Assembly: GCA_964397085.1 (NCBI GenBank)
Contig: CAYNHH010000002.1
Location: forward strand, 1 to 34,219
Direction of reading: 5' to 3'
Length of the DNA stretch: 34,219 nt
From: CAILAD01 sp964397085
Lineage (GTDB): Bacteria > Patescibacteriota > Saccharimonadia > CAILAD01 > BJGX01
Below the pieces are notes generated by a model that was not told where the DNA came from, did not search any database, and worked only from the letters and a program-made list of their open reading frames with translations. Positions 14,828 to 22,769 of the stretch are shown here, piece by piece (positions within the stretch are counted from its first letter, which is position 1; each line of letters starts with the position of its first letter). Both the position numbers and the translations under genes were made by a program.

Positions 14828-15640
14828 TTAGCTTAATTGTTCGGCCGCCAGTAACATTACTCCGAGTGCTGGGGCTGTCTCGACATAGCGAGCCTGAAGA
14901 ATGGGTGGAATAGGATATATTGGGTCAAATGATATGAGTTGTTTTTTGAGGGGTTTGATAAAACGTTTGTAATGTACAGCGACACCACCAGCCAGCACAA
15001 CACAATCTGGCTGTACAATTGTAATCATATTGTATATACCTACAGCTAGGTCATGAGTAATAATTTGCCAGGTACTAGAGTCATGAATCTCTGCGGCTAT
15101 TTTGCCGTAGCGCAATTGTATAGCTCGTCCACTACTGAGTTGGCCAAAACGGTCTTCTCCTTGCTCTTGGCTAATAATTTGCCACCCACCCTCTTGATTG
15201 TGTGGAGTAGGTAGTGGTGAACCATTTACGATAATACTATTTCCAATTCCAGTAGAAATAGTGACATAGAGCACTACAGAATGGCCTTGGCCTGCACCCA
15301 TTCTGGCCTCGGCGATACCGCCAGCAGTGGCGTCGTGCTCAAGTACTACTGGACAGTCAAAGAATTTTTGCAGAGGTTTTACAATGCGCAAATTATGCCA
15401 AGCAAGATTTCTGGGCGCTACAATTGTACCTCGGGCTTTGTTGATAGAACCAGGGCTGGCAATGCCAATTGCATCAATTGGGCTAGTGCCTACAAGCCGA
15501 TGTATATTATCTATTATTGATTTGATCGCTACTCGCTGACTCACCGGGGTGGCAAATTCAATACTGTCATCAAGGTGATTGCCCAAATGAGAATATCCTA
15601 CGCGTACTTTTGTGCCACCGATGTCTATAGCTATAATCAT
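14828..15640 (-). CDS. ROK-family sugar kinase (glucokinase-like)
   Basis: About 270 aa from ATG 15640. The N-terminal AIDIGGTKVRVG is the ATP phosphate-binding motif. LEHDATAGGIAEARMGAG contains the catalytic-base Asp of the ROK family, STGIG is the second phosphate motif, and LAGGVA lies near the C-terminus. The usual zinc-binding CxCGxxGCxE is replaced by a GEDRFGQLSSGRA segment without Cys, so the Zn site is lost. The substrate (glucose, N-acetylmannosamine or another hexose) cannot be told. An alternative start at 15667 would place the first codons over a TATACT promoter box and add residues not typical of the family. Confidence 0.82.
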   Translation of the reverse strand: MIIAIDIGGTKVRVGYSHLGNHLDDSIEFATPVSQRVAIKSIIDNIHRLVGTSPIDAIGIASPGSINKARGTIVAPRNLAWHNLRIVKPLQKFFDCPVVLEHDATAGGIAEARMGAGQGHSVVLYVTISTGIGNSIIVNGSPLPTPHNQEGGWQIISQEQGEDRFGQLSSGRAIQLRYGKIAAEIHDSSTWQIITHDLAVGIYNMITIVQPDCVVLAGGVAVHYKRFIKPLKKQLISFDPIYPIPPILQARYVETAPALGVMLLAAEQLS

Positions 15641-15745
15641 AACCTTTATAGTATACCAAATGCCCACGCTGTTCTATCAAGATATTGCGTAAATATGTAT
15701 ATCGCATTACAATAGCTACAAATAAGTTGAGCTAAAGGGGGATTT

Positions 15746-16147
15746 ATGCGAAATGAAACATTACTTAAGGTGATTATTGCGGTCTTTGCAATAGTACTAA
15801 TTGTACTAGCTACGTTTGTATATGGTAACGTGCAAAGATCTAAGCAGAAGAGTTCAAGCAATAACAATCAGGCTTCAGTACAGCCACCGGCCAATAGTCC
15901 AGACAAATCTCAGTCAAACAATCAACAGCAAGCGAGCCCAAAACCTACCACACCTCCAGCTACTACGCCTACACCAGCCCCTGCAGCACCGGTCACTCCA
16001 ACTAAGCCAGCAACATCCAATATTCCTGCTACCGGTGCAAGTGATGCGGTCATACCCATGACTATTCTGTCTGTTCTTGCATACCTGTATTTCAAGAGCT
16101 CTACTCGCAATAGCAGTCAAATTGTCTCTAAGTCGACTCTACATTAG
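15746..16147 (+). CDS. Pro/Thr-rich surface protein with C-terminal IPATG motif
   Basis: The 133-aa protein has a membrane helix at ~8-26, then a ~65-residue low-complexity stretch rich in Ser, Asn, Gln, Pro and Thr. NIPATG follows, then a moderately hydrophobic segment (VIPMTILSVLAYLYF) and a polar tail with a Lys and an Arg. The layout resembles a Gram-positive LPXTG sorting signal with Ile for Leu, but no sortase gene is in this window and the final tail is weakly basic. It could be a wall-linked stalk or simply a bitopic membrane protein. AAAGGGGG is a strong SD. The gene is divergent from the ROK kinase. Confidence 0.72.
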   Translation: MRNETLLKVIIAVFAIVLIVLATFVYGNVQRSKQKSSSNNNQASVQPPANSPDKSQSNNQQQASPKPTTPPATTPTPAPAAPVTPTKPATSNIPATGASDAVIPMTILSVLAYLYFKSSTRNSSQIVSKSTLH

Positions 16148-16164
16148 AATCTTGGCAAACTATA

Positions 16165-16193
16165 TTTACAAATGCTATTTTTTCAGATATAGT
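16165..16193 (+). promoter_or_regulatory. Promoter of the rpsA-ylxR-infB-rbfA operon
   Basis: TTTACA (16165-16170), a 17-base spacer and TATAGT (16188-16193). A ~90-base untranslated leader follows, ending in AAGGAG 11 bases before the rpsA ATG. The leader could host autogenous control, but no clear fold was identified. Confidence 0.6.
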
Positions 16194-16291
16194 ATAGGTT
16201 AGTTATTTTGATTTGCAAATACTGCATTTCAAGACTATTCACTGTTGGTTAATCCAGCAAATCTATACACATCTAAGGAGAAAAATTTAAT

Positions 16292-17449
16292 ATGAGTTCG
16301 AATCAACCAGACATGGCTGAGCTATTAGCTTCAGCAGACGTTATGCCTTTGCAAAAAAATGATACTGTTGAGGGGCAGATAATTAGCGTAGATAAACACG
16401 AAATTTGGCTAGACCTTGGTATGCAAGGCACTGGTCTTGTTGTGGGCCGTGAGCTAGAGGGCGGCGGTGCCAATAAAGACGTTCAGATAGGCGACACTAT
16501 GAGTGCGTCAGTGATCGAAACTGAATCACCAGAAGGCTATACCATCTTGAGTATGCGTAGAATGTCACGTGAAAAAGGCTGGGAAGTATTAGAAGAACAT
16601 TTCAAAAACAAAGAAACTTTTGGTATTGTGCCATTTGATGCCAACAAGGGTGGACTACTTATTGAAGTCGAAGGTGTTCGCGGATTCTTGCCTGTTAGCC
16701 AACTCTCAGCAGAAAATTATCCTCGCGTAACTGGTGCCGATAAAGACGAAATTTTGCATCGTCTTAATCAACTAACCGGCCGTACTCTCATGGTACGAAT
16801 CTTAGATCTTGATCGTTCACAGAACAAGCTTATCGTGTCAGAAAAAGAAGCTCAACGTGAATTTACTGAAGGGAAAATATCTGGTCTTACTGTAGGTGAA
16901 AAGGTAAAAGGCATTGTAACTGGTGTTGTAGACTTTGGGGTGTTTGTAAATGTTGATGGCGTAGAAGGTCTAGTACATATTTCAGAAATTGCTTGGGATA
17001 GAGTTGATAATCCAAGTAAGTACGTCAAAGTAGGTCAAGAGCTTGAAGCTCTGATCATCGCAATTGATCAAGATAAGCTTTCGCTCTCTGTCAAGCAACT
17101 GTCTGATGATCCTTGGGCACAAGAAATTGCGCAGTACAAAGAAGGTGACATGGTAGATGGTACGATTACTCGCATTACTCCATTTGGAGCCTTTGTGCAG
17201 GTAAGCTCAGTCATTGAAGCTCTGGTGCATATTTCAGAATTGAGCGATGCACATGTAAGTGACCCCAGTTTACTTGTCAAAGTAGGTGAGAAGAAACAAT
17301 TTCGAATAATTGGAATTGATAAAGAGCAACATAAGCTTTCATTGAGCTTGAAGCCTGAAGGTTCAAAATCATCAAAGACTTCAACAAAGACCGTAGCAGA
17401 AGCAGAAGAATCTCCAAAAGCTAAGACCACGAAAAAAACCAAGGAGTAA
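16292..17449 (+). CDS. rpsA: 30S ribosomal protein S1 (four S1 domains)
   Basis: This RNA-binding ribosomal protein helps capture mRNA on the 30S subunit. Four S1-type OB folds are visible in 385 aa. The first (from GQIISVDKHEIWLDLG) and second (KGGLLIEVEGVRGFLPVSQLS) are diverged. The third (VKGIVTGVVDFGVFVNVDGVEGLVHISE in part) and fourth (GTITRITPFGAFVQV, ALVHISEL) are typical. A Lys/Ser/Thr-rich tail follows. E. coli S1 has six domains, and four is common in other phyla. There are no KH domains, so it is not NusA, although it sits where nusA usually precedes ylxR-infB. It heads the operon. Confidence 0.88.
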   Translation: MSSNQPDMAELLASADVMPLQKNDTVEGQIISVDKHEIWLDLGMQGTGLVVGRELEGGGANKDVQIGDTMSASVIETESPEGYTILSMRRMSREKGWEVLEEHFKNKETFGIVPFDANKGGLLIEVEGVRGFLPVSQLSAENYPRVTGADKDEILHRLNQLTGRTLMVRILDLDRSQNKLIVSEKEAQREFTEGKISGLTVGEKVKGIVTGVVDFGVFVNVDGVEGLVHISEIAWDRVDNPSKYVKVGQELEALIIAIDQDKLSLSVKQLSDDPWAQEIAQYKEGDMVDGTITRITPFGAFVQVSSVIEALVHISELSDAHVSDPSLLVKVGEKKQFRIIGIDKEQHKLSLSLKPEGSKSSKTSTKTVAEAEESPKAKTTKKTKE

Positions 17450-17457
17450 CTAAAGAG

Positions 17458-17673
17458 TTGGCAACTACACAGTCAGTGCGAATGTGTGTGAGTTGTCACA
17501 AGAAGCTTTCACCTCAAGAATTGCGCCGTTTCGTGACATCTCAAGATGGTATAAAATTAGATGATACAATAAAGCAATCAGGCCGTGGCTACTATGTCTG
17601 CAGTGATGATTGCTTAGAAAAGTTTGAAAAGCGCAAAGCGAAGACTAACCCAAGAAAGGCAACAAATAGATGA
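17458..17673 (+). CDS. ylxR: YlxR/RnpM family RNA-binding protein
   Basis: The 71-aa protein has the family signature RMCVSCHKKLSPQELRRF and a GRGYYVCSDDCLEKF block. The two Cys pairs are kept. Members bind RNA, with RNase P RNA reported for the Gram-positive homologue. The start is TTG at 17458, because the only nearby ATG would cut into RMCVSC. AAGGAG at the rpsA stop serves as SD. It overlaps infB by four bases (ATGA), so translation is likely coupled. Confidence 0.88.
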   Translation: MATTQSVRMCVSCHKKLSPQELRRFVTSQDGIKLDDTIKQSGRGYYVCSDDCLEKFEKRKAKTNPRKATNR

Positions 17674-19433
17674 GTGAAACTGAAAAAACTATTACATTAC
17701 CACCAGTTGTTACCGTAAGTGAATTTGCTCAAAAGCTAGGTCTAGGCGCTGCTCAAGTAGTAGGGGAGCTCATGAAAAATGGCGTAATGGCTACAGTGAA
17801 TGAGCAGATAGACTTTGATACCGCTGAAATTATTGCCGCAGAGTTTGGGTTTGATGTGGTTGCAGAAGCCATAAAGCCAGAAGAGCGCCCTAGTCATCAA
17901 GATACTGAAATTGAATCTGTTAAGCAGCCGCGGCCACCAATTGTTGCTGTCATGGGACATGTCGATCATGGTAAGACATCTCTTCTAGATGCATTACGCA
18001 AAACAGATGTAGTGAGTGGAGAGGCTGGCGGTATTACTCAACATATGGGCGCTTATCAACTCACCAAAAATGATAGAGTGGTGACATTTTTAGATACTCC
18101 TGGTCATGAGGCATTTGCGGCTTTGCGTGCACATGGCGCCAAGACTAGTGACGTTGCAATTATTGTAGTTGCTGCAGATGATGGTGTGAAGCCACAGACC
18201 AAAGAAGCTATAGAGCATGCTAAGGCAGCTGGCGTTTCGCTAGTGATTGCGATTAATAAAATGGACAAGACCGGTGCTGATGCCAATAGAGTCAAGCAAG
18301 AACTTTCTGAAATAGATGTTTTGGCTGATGATTGGGGCGGAGAAATTCCGTTTGTTGAGGTATCGGCTAAAACTGGCGATGGGCTTGATAAGCTCATTGA
18401 TGTTGTACTACTCGTATCAGATATTTTAGACCCCCAGGCTGTATTTACTGGACTAGGTAATGGCGTAGTAATAGAATCTCACTTAGATACTGGACGAGGC
18501 CCCGTAATTACACTGCTTATTCAGAACGGTGAACTCCGACTTGGTGACTGGATAGTGGTAGGCAAGAGTTACGGTAAGATTCGTAGTCTTGAAAATTATA
18601 AAGGTGAACCCATCAAAAAAGCTACTCCGGCAATGCCTGTGGTAGCAAGTGGTCTTAAAGAGTTGCCAGTTTTTGGTGATTGGTTTGAGGAAGTAGAAAA
18701 TGAAAAAGTTGCGAAAGACTGGATGAACTCTCAGTCACGCAAGGCAAGCTTTAAGAGTCTCACAGCAGCTAAGAATATGAACTCACAAGATATCGCGAGA
18801 GCAGTGATCGACGGAAAGATCAAAGAACTTGCAGTGCTAGTGAAAGCTGATGCGCAAGGCTCGTTAGAGTCTCTTACTAGCTCGCTAGAGAATGTGGGTA
18901 ATGAAGAGGTAAGAGTAAAAATTATTGGTAGTGGCGTAGGTGATATCTCTGAGAGTGATGTGAATGCGGCCAATGCTGGTAATGCAATTATTCTTGGATT
19001 CAATGTGGGTATTTCTGGGCCCGTCAATCAATTGGCCAAACGTGGTGGTGTTGAGTTTAAGCTTTACAAAATTATCTATGAATTACTCGACGATGTTCGT
19101 GATTGGCTGAGTACACTTTTACCTCCAGAGATTATAGAAACTGAACATGCCAAACTCAAGGTACTTGGAGTGTTTAAGACTACCAAGAATATGGTAATTT
19201 GTGGCGGCAAAGTACTAAGCGGTAAGATTTTACCTACTTATGACATCAAAATATTCTCAGCAAAAAAAGAAATAGGTGAGGGCAAGCTTGATAGTCTTCA
19301 AAAGAATAAAGAGCAGGCCAAAGAGGTGGTAGAGGGTGAAGAGTGTGGGTTGAGTGTGGAGACAAAAGCTCCAATTGTACTAGGTGACGAACTAGTGTTT
19401 TACAGTACTGAATCAAAAGCTCGTAAGTTGTAA
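17670..19433 (+). CDS. infB: Translation initiation factor IF-2 (short form)
   Basis: This GTPase brings fMet-tRNA to the 30S subunit and promotes 50S joining. A short IF2-N-type domain (~10-65) is followed directly by the G domain: GHVDHGKT (96-103), ITQHMGAY (switch 1), DTPGH (142-146), NKMD (196-199) and SAKTGDG. Domains II, III and C2 follow, with KTTKNMVICGGKVLSG in the C-terminal tRNA-binding part. At 587 aa it lacks the long variable N-terminal region of most bacteria. It follows ylxR with ATGA overlap and precedes rbfA. Confidence 0.95.
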   Translation: MSETEKTITLPPVVTVSEFAQKLGLGAAQVVGELMKNGVMATVNEQIDFDTAEIIAAEFGFDVVAEAIKPEERPSHQDTEIESVKQPRPPIVAVMGHVDHGKTSLLDALRKTDVVSGEAGGITQHMGAYQLTKNDRVVTFLDTPGHEAFAALRAHGAKTSDVAIIVVAADDGVKPQTKEAIEHAKAAGVSLVIAINKMDKTGADANRVKQELSEIDVLADDWGGEIPFVEVSAKTGDGLDKLIDVVLLVSDILDPQAVFTGLGNGVVIESHLDTGRGPVITLLIQNGELRLGDWIVVGKSYGKIRSLENYKGEPIKKATPAMPVVASGLKELPVFGDWFEEVENEKVAKDWMNSQSRKASFKSLTAAKNMNSQDIARAVIDGKIKELAVLVKADAQGSLESLTSSLENVGNEEVRVKIIGSGVGDISESDVNAANAGNAIILGFNVGISGPVNQLAKRGGVEFKLYKIIYELLDDVRDWLSTLLPPEIIETEHAKLKVLGVFKTTKNMVICGGKVLSGKILPTYDIKIFSAKKEIGEGKLDSLQKNKEQAKEVVEGEECGLSVETKAPIVLGDELVFYSTESKARKL

Positions 19434-19447
19434 TTTGAGTTATTTGT

Positions 19448-19786
19448 ATGAGCTCTAACAATATTGATAGCGTAAAGAATCACAAGATATCAGCAATTAT
19501 CTATGCAGACTCAGCAAAGTTTTTTGCCCAAAAGGATATTTGTAATGATGGTATTATTACGGTGACGGGCGTAGATGTGAGTGCTAGCTCAAAGCATGCT
19601 ACAATTTGGGTAGCACTCATCAATCTAGATGAAGAGGCATTTGTGAAGCGGATTACTGGCTTAGAAAATCTCTTGAAACGGTACATTTCTCAAACAAAGT
19701 CGTTTCAGTATGTGCCCAGTCTACACATAAAGGTTGATCAGAGCGGTGAGAGTTCGCAAAAACTTTACAAGCTGCTTGAGGGCTAG
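19448..19786 (+). CDS. rbfA: Ribosome-binding factor A
   Basis: This small KH-fold protein is needed for late 16S/30S maturation. The family pattern is present: ITVTGVDVSASSKHATIWV in the first half, then LKRYISQT and FQYVPSLHIKVDQSGESSQKLYKLL, matching the usual lR-VPeLhF-D-S-e-ri-LL end. Its length of 112 aa is normal. It starts 14 bases after infB with no clear SD, as the last gene of the operon. Confidence 0.88.
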   Translation: MSSNNIDSVKNHKISAIIYADSAKFFAQKDICNDGIITVTGVDVSASSKHATIWVALINLDEEAFVKRITGLENLLKRYISQTKSFQYVPSLHIKVDQSGESSQKLYKLLEG

Positions 19787-19794
19787 AGAAAAGC

Positions 19795-19824
19795 TTGTAA
19801 AGAGTGATACACAAGTTGTATACT
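19795..19824 (+). promoter_or_regulatory. Promoter of the receiver-domain gene
   Basis: TTGTAA (19795-19800), an 18-base spacer and TATACT (19819-19824). The ATG begins 7 bases after the -10 box and there is no SD, so the transcript is probably leaderless. Confidence 0.6.
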
Positions 19825-19831
19825 GTATTAC

Positions 19832-20200
19832 ATGAGCAAAGTAGTACTACTTGTAGAAGACAATGATTTTATCCGAAATATGTATCAACTCAAGCTTGCC
19901 AAGGCTGATCTTGCTGTAGTTGAGGCAGTAGATGGCAAGATGGCGTTAGATAAGATCGCTGAGCACAAGCCAGACATTATTTTACTAGACCTAATGATGC
20001 CTAATGTAGGTGGTATTGAGGTACTTAAAGAACTTAAGAAACAAGGTGTCACACCTGGGCTGCCAGTGATTGTTCTTACGAACGTAATGGACCCACAGAC
20101 TATTGCTGAGGCCAAAGAGTTGGGCGCACGTGACTATATTGTCAAGACAGACCTCACTCCTAGTCAAGTCGTAGAAAAACTCGAGCCACTTCTTAAGTAG
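19832..20200 (+). CDS. Stand-alone CheY-like response regulator receiver
   Basis: The 122-aa single receiver domain has all key residues: acidic pair Glu9-Asp10, phosphoacceptor Asp53 in LLDLMMP, Thr83 in VLTN, and Lys105 in VKTD. There is no output domain, so it must act through protein contacts or as a phosphotransfer intermediate. No histidine kinase is encoded in this window. Single-gene unit with its own promoter. Confidence 0.92.
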   Translation: MSKVVLLVEDNDFIRNMYQLKLAKADLAVVEAVDGKMALDKIAEHKPDIILLDLMMPNVGGIEVLKELKKQGVTPGLPVIVLTNVMDPQTIAEAKELGARDYIVKTDLTPSQVVEKLEPLLK

Positions 20201-20238
20201 CTAACTCAAATTTACTACTGATATAAAACCTAAGAAAC

Positions 20239-20276
20239 TTGATTATTGTCACGTATACATGCATAATTAAGCATAA
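20239..20276 (+). promoter_or_regulatory. Promoter of leader gene 20304, with AAGCATAA element
   Basis: TTGATT (20239-20244), a 17-base spacer and CATAAT (20262-20267) are followed by T and AAGCATAA (20269-20276). Confidence 0.68.
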
Positions 20277-20303
20277 GTATTAAACCAATAAAGTAGGGAA
20301 TTT

Positions 20304-20711
20304 ATGGCAACAAAAAAGAAGAATAATAAATCAAAGAGTAATGTTTCTAAGTCTGCACAATTAACCCAATTTAGGTTTAAATGGTGGATGGCAGTTGTCG
20401 GTGTGGGGGTTGTAGCGGTTATAGGTATCATTATTGTAAGGTTTAGTTTTGCCGGGGCAGGATTGAGCGAAGCTGAGATTGATAGTTATTGGTATTACAA
20501 TAATGGCTATAGAGATGCTCGCGTCTCTAATGATGGTAACTACAGTTATAAGACGTATCGTAAAAATGGGCAAATTGGCGCATGTTACTTTTCACCATCC
20601 AATCAGCAGGCAGCTAATTCATGGAATACATTCTTTAGTGGTAAGAGTACAAATAATAGTAACGGTACTATATTGGTTGGTAGATGGTACCCTTCTAAAA
20701 AGTGTATCTAG
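20304..20711 (+). CDS. Leader-family small exported protein, distant copy
   Basis: The 135-aa protein has WW at 27-28, a helix and S48-F49-A50. It lies ~6 kb from the main group but has the same leader and the same promoter element. The ~85-residue exported part is rich in Tyr, Asn, Ser and Gly, with two Cys (GACYF and the penultimate KKCI), compatible with one disulfide joining middle and C-terminus. No known domain recognised. The end of the gene is followed by a hairpin shared with the convergent lipoprotein gene. Confidence 0.84.
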   Translation: MATKKKNNKSKSNVSKSAQLTQFRFKWWMAVVGVGVVAVIGIIIVRFSFAGAGLSEAEIDSYWYYNNGYRDARVSNDGNYSYKTYRKNGQIGACYFSPSNQQAANSWNTFFSGKSTNNSNGTILVGRWYPSKKCI

Positions 20712-20716
20712 ATATT

Positions 20717-20747
20717 AAAAAAGTGCATTTCTCTTTCGGAAATACAC
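20717..20747 (-). terminator. Terminator of the lipoprotein gene
   Basis: On the minus strand a 9-bp stem with one G-T pair (GTGTATTTC / GAAATGCAC) and a 7-base loop is followed by six T. It also lies just past the stop of gene 20304. Confidence 0.7.
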
Positions 20748-20757
20748 TGCTGTATAA

Positions 20758-21171
20758 TTACTTACTACATGTAGAGGCGGTTAGCCAGGCGTTTGCCCAT
20801 TGGCCGTCACTGATTGCCTCGAGACCATAACCTGAAGCTGTAATTTGTAGTGTAGACATATCGTCTGTAAGTGTCACTAGCTTGATATTGTTATCTGAAA
20901 GCTTACTCACTTTCATACCCACAGACTCATTGATACTACCTTCAGTTCGATGTACACATACAGACATATCAACGCGCAAGTCTTCATATAACAAGCTATT
21001 TGGGATTCGCTCAGTGCGAAATGGTACATTTTGCGCTACCGGCCCAGCCAAAGAAGTTGGCGATGTACTGATCGGATCAGTACTTCTGGTAAGTACTTGT
21101 GTATTGGTTTGGCCACAGCCAACCAATGTGACGAGAACACAAACGAACATCAAGGGCGTATACTTTTTCAT
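20758..21171 (-). CDS. Putative small lipoprotein
   Basis: The 137-aa protein has a signal sequence with a lipobox (LVGC, Cys19) after MKKYTP and a hydrophobic core. It would be lipidated on Cys19 and cut by signal peptidase II. The remaining ~118 residues match no family I recognise. They contain alternating strands (KLVTLTDDMSTLQITASGYG) and two Cys, one near DMSVCVH and one at the end. An SD (GGGAG) and a TATAGT/TATTAT -10 region lie upstream. As a lipoprotein it is a possible substrate of the Lnt-like enzyme at 9941. Confidence 0.75.
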   Translation of the reverse strand: MKKYTPLMFVCVLVTLVGCGQTNTQVLTRSTDPISTSPTSLAGPVAQNVPFRTERIPNSLLYEDLRVDMSVCVHRTEGSINESVGMKVSKLSDNNIKLVTLTDDMSTLQITASGYGLEAISDGQWANAWLTASTCSK

Positions 21172-21294
21172 GATTACTCCCGAGTAGAGGTGCGGATATT
21201 CTTGGCTATAATACTATAAAATCAATAAAATAGCAATAATAGTATTGTTGCATATATTCTTACATTTGTCTGAATCAAAGTAGATTGTACTGCA

Positions 21295-22203
21295 TCAAAG
21301 TAGGGTTTGATAACCATTAACAAAGCCTTGAGCATTCATAGTGGCTTTACCTGCTGGCTGCAACTCGAGAATCTCTAGGCTACTGTCCTCACAGCCAAAA
21401 TAGAGTTTTTTATCATGCACTGAAAGCTTACCAACTTCAACTTTTATATCTGAAGCTATAGCTTTTTTGATGGTAATTTGCTGATCTTGTACTAATATGT
21501 AGCTCTTTGGCCAAGCGATGTATGCACGAATTTCTCGCTCAAGTTGAGTGGCTGACTTAGTGGGTTCTAGCAAGCCATTTTCTTTATTTACTTTACTTGT
21601 GAAGGTTACTTGGGTAACGTCCTGTTCTATTGGGTCAATGTCACCATTGAGATAGAGCTTGAGTGTTTCTGGTAGTAATGTGCAATTTAGCTCGCTTAGA
21701 GCCGAGCGTAAGTCTGGCTCAGTAATTTCATCATTCAATTCGTATTCTGCCCAAGTGAGTATTGGCCCGGCATCAAGCTCAGCAACAATCTTCATAATTG
21801 TAACGCCAGTAGTTTGGTCGCCCTCTAAGATCGCAGCTCTAATAGGGTCTGCACCTCTATGCAGGGGTAAGAGTGAGAAGTGAGAGTTAATAATGCCAAG
21901 TGTGAAGCTTTCAATTACGCTTTGAGGAATAATCAGCCCGTAGTCTAGTACTACTCCAGTAGTGCTTTCAAAATTATGCTCTTCGAATAGTAGAGTAAGC
22001 TCTTTTCTGCTTGAAGGGGTGAATACTTTTAACCCTTGAGAGTTAGCCCATTTTTCAACTTCTGTTGGGCGCGCTCGGCCACTACTAGTCTTTACGGCTG
22101 GCTTAGTAACAACGGCTTCAATAGTGAAGTCGAGACAGAGAGCTTGCAAAGCATCCAGGCTAGTATTACCGGTGCCAAAGAAAACTATTTTTGCTTTAGA
22201 CAT
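21295..22203 (-). CDS. fmt: Methionyl-tRNA formyltransferase
   Basis: This enzyme adds a formyl group from 10-formyl-THF to the initiator Met-tRNA. The catalytic Asn106 and His108 lie in INSHFSLLP, followed by HRGADPIRAAI. Asp144 lies in ELDAGPIL. The N-terminal FFGTG loop fits the Rossmann-like domain, and the C-terminal ~90 residues form the OB-type tRNA domain. At 302 aa it is near usual length. It overlaps the end of def by eight bases in a priA-def-fmt operon. Its stop region carries a 20-base imperfect direct repeat (two ATCAAAGTAG cores). Confidence 0.9.
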   Translation of the reverse strand: MSKAKIVFFGTGNTSLDALQALCLDFTIEAVVTKPAVKTSSGRARPTEVEKWANSQGLKVFTPSSRKELTLLFEEHNFESTTGVVLDYGLIIPQSVIESFTLGIINSHFSLLPLHRGADPIRAAILEGDQTTGVTIMKIVAELDAGPILTWAEYELNDEITEPDLRSALSELNCTLLPETLKLYLNGDIDPIEQDVTQVTFTSKVNKENGLLEPTKSATQLEREIRAYIAWPKSYILVQDQQITIKKAIASDIKVEVGKLSVHDKKLYFGCEDSSLEILELQPAGKATMNAQGFVNGYQTLL

Positions 22204-22750
22204 CGGGTAGTTCTACTTTGTCATTATTGGTCATGGGGCTAAGTTGGCCGTCTGCATCGATGCTTAAAAGATTCTTACTGTCCTTGATATGATCTAAGAA
22301 AATGATACCGTGCATATGGTCTATCTCGTGTTGCAGTACTCGGGCTGGGAAACCTTCTAGCGTGAGGCGCACTTCATTACCAGTCTCGTCTTGGGCCTTA
22401 ACTTTGATCTTGAGGTGTCGCTTAACTCTGCCGTAAATACCTGGTACGCTCAAGCAACCTTCAATGTCTGTGACCATTTCTGGGCTTGATTTGACAATCT
22501 CAGGGTTGATGAGTGTAGTGAAAGTCTTGTCTTTACTACTCTCAAAGCTATTTCGCACAACGGTAAGCCGAATAGGCTCACCTATCTGAATAGCGGCTAG
22601 GGCAGCACCAAATTCGCTGTCATGATCCCAGTCGAGAGTAGTTTCTACCATACTAGCTGCAAGGTCGCGTATAGAGTCATCTACAAAGCCAATGCGCTTC
22701 GATTTCATTCTGAGTATTTTGTCTGGTATGGTGACGAGGTTTTTAATCAT
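22196..22750 (-). CDS. def: Peptide deformylase
   Basis: This metal-dependent enzyme removes the N-formyl group from nascent proteins. Motif 1 is GAALAAIQIG (usually GxGLAAxQ; the second Gly is Ala here). Motif 2 is EGCLSVPG with metal ligand Cys99. Motif 3 is QHEIDHMHG with His141, Glu142 and His145. At 184 aa it has normal length. It lies between priA (19-base gap) and fmt (overlap), so formylation and deformylation enzymes are made together. Confidence 0.95.
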   Translation of the reverse strand: MIKNLVTIPDKILRMKSKRIGFVDDSIRDLAASMVETTLDWDHDSEFGAALAAIQIGEPIRLTVVRNSFESSKDKTFTTLINPEIVKSSPEMVTDIEGCLSVPGIYGRVKRHLKIKVKAQDETGNEVRLTLEGFPARVLQHEIDHMHGIIFLDHIKDSKNLLSIDADGQLSPMTNNDKVELPDV

Positions 22751-22769
22751 AATATTTCTTTTATAGTTT

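Noticed and set aside
17068..17442. 124-codon minus-strand open frame opposite rpsA
   Set aside because: Antisense to S1 domain 4 and the Lys-rich tail. Its Phe/Val/Ser composition mirrors rpsA codons.
230..20711. Leader-family proteins as type IV pilins or Tat substrates
   Set aside because: No prepilin G/A-F-T-L-x-E site follows the basic tail, and there is no twin-arginine motif. The helix is preceded by FKWW and followed by S-x-A.
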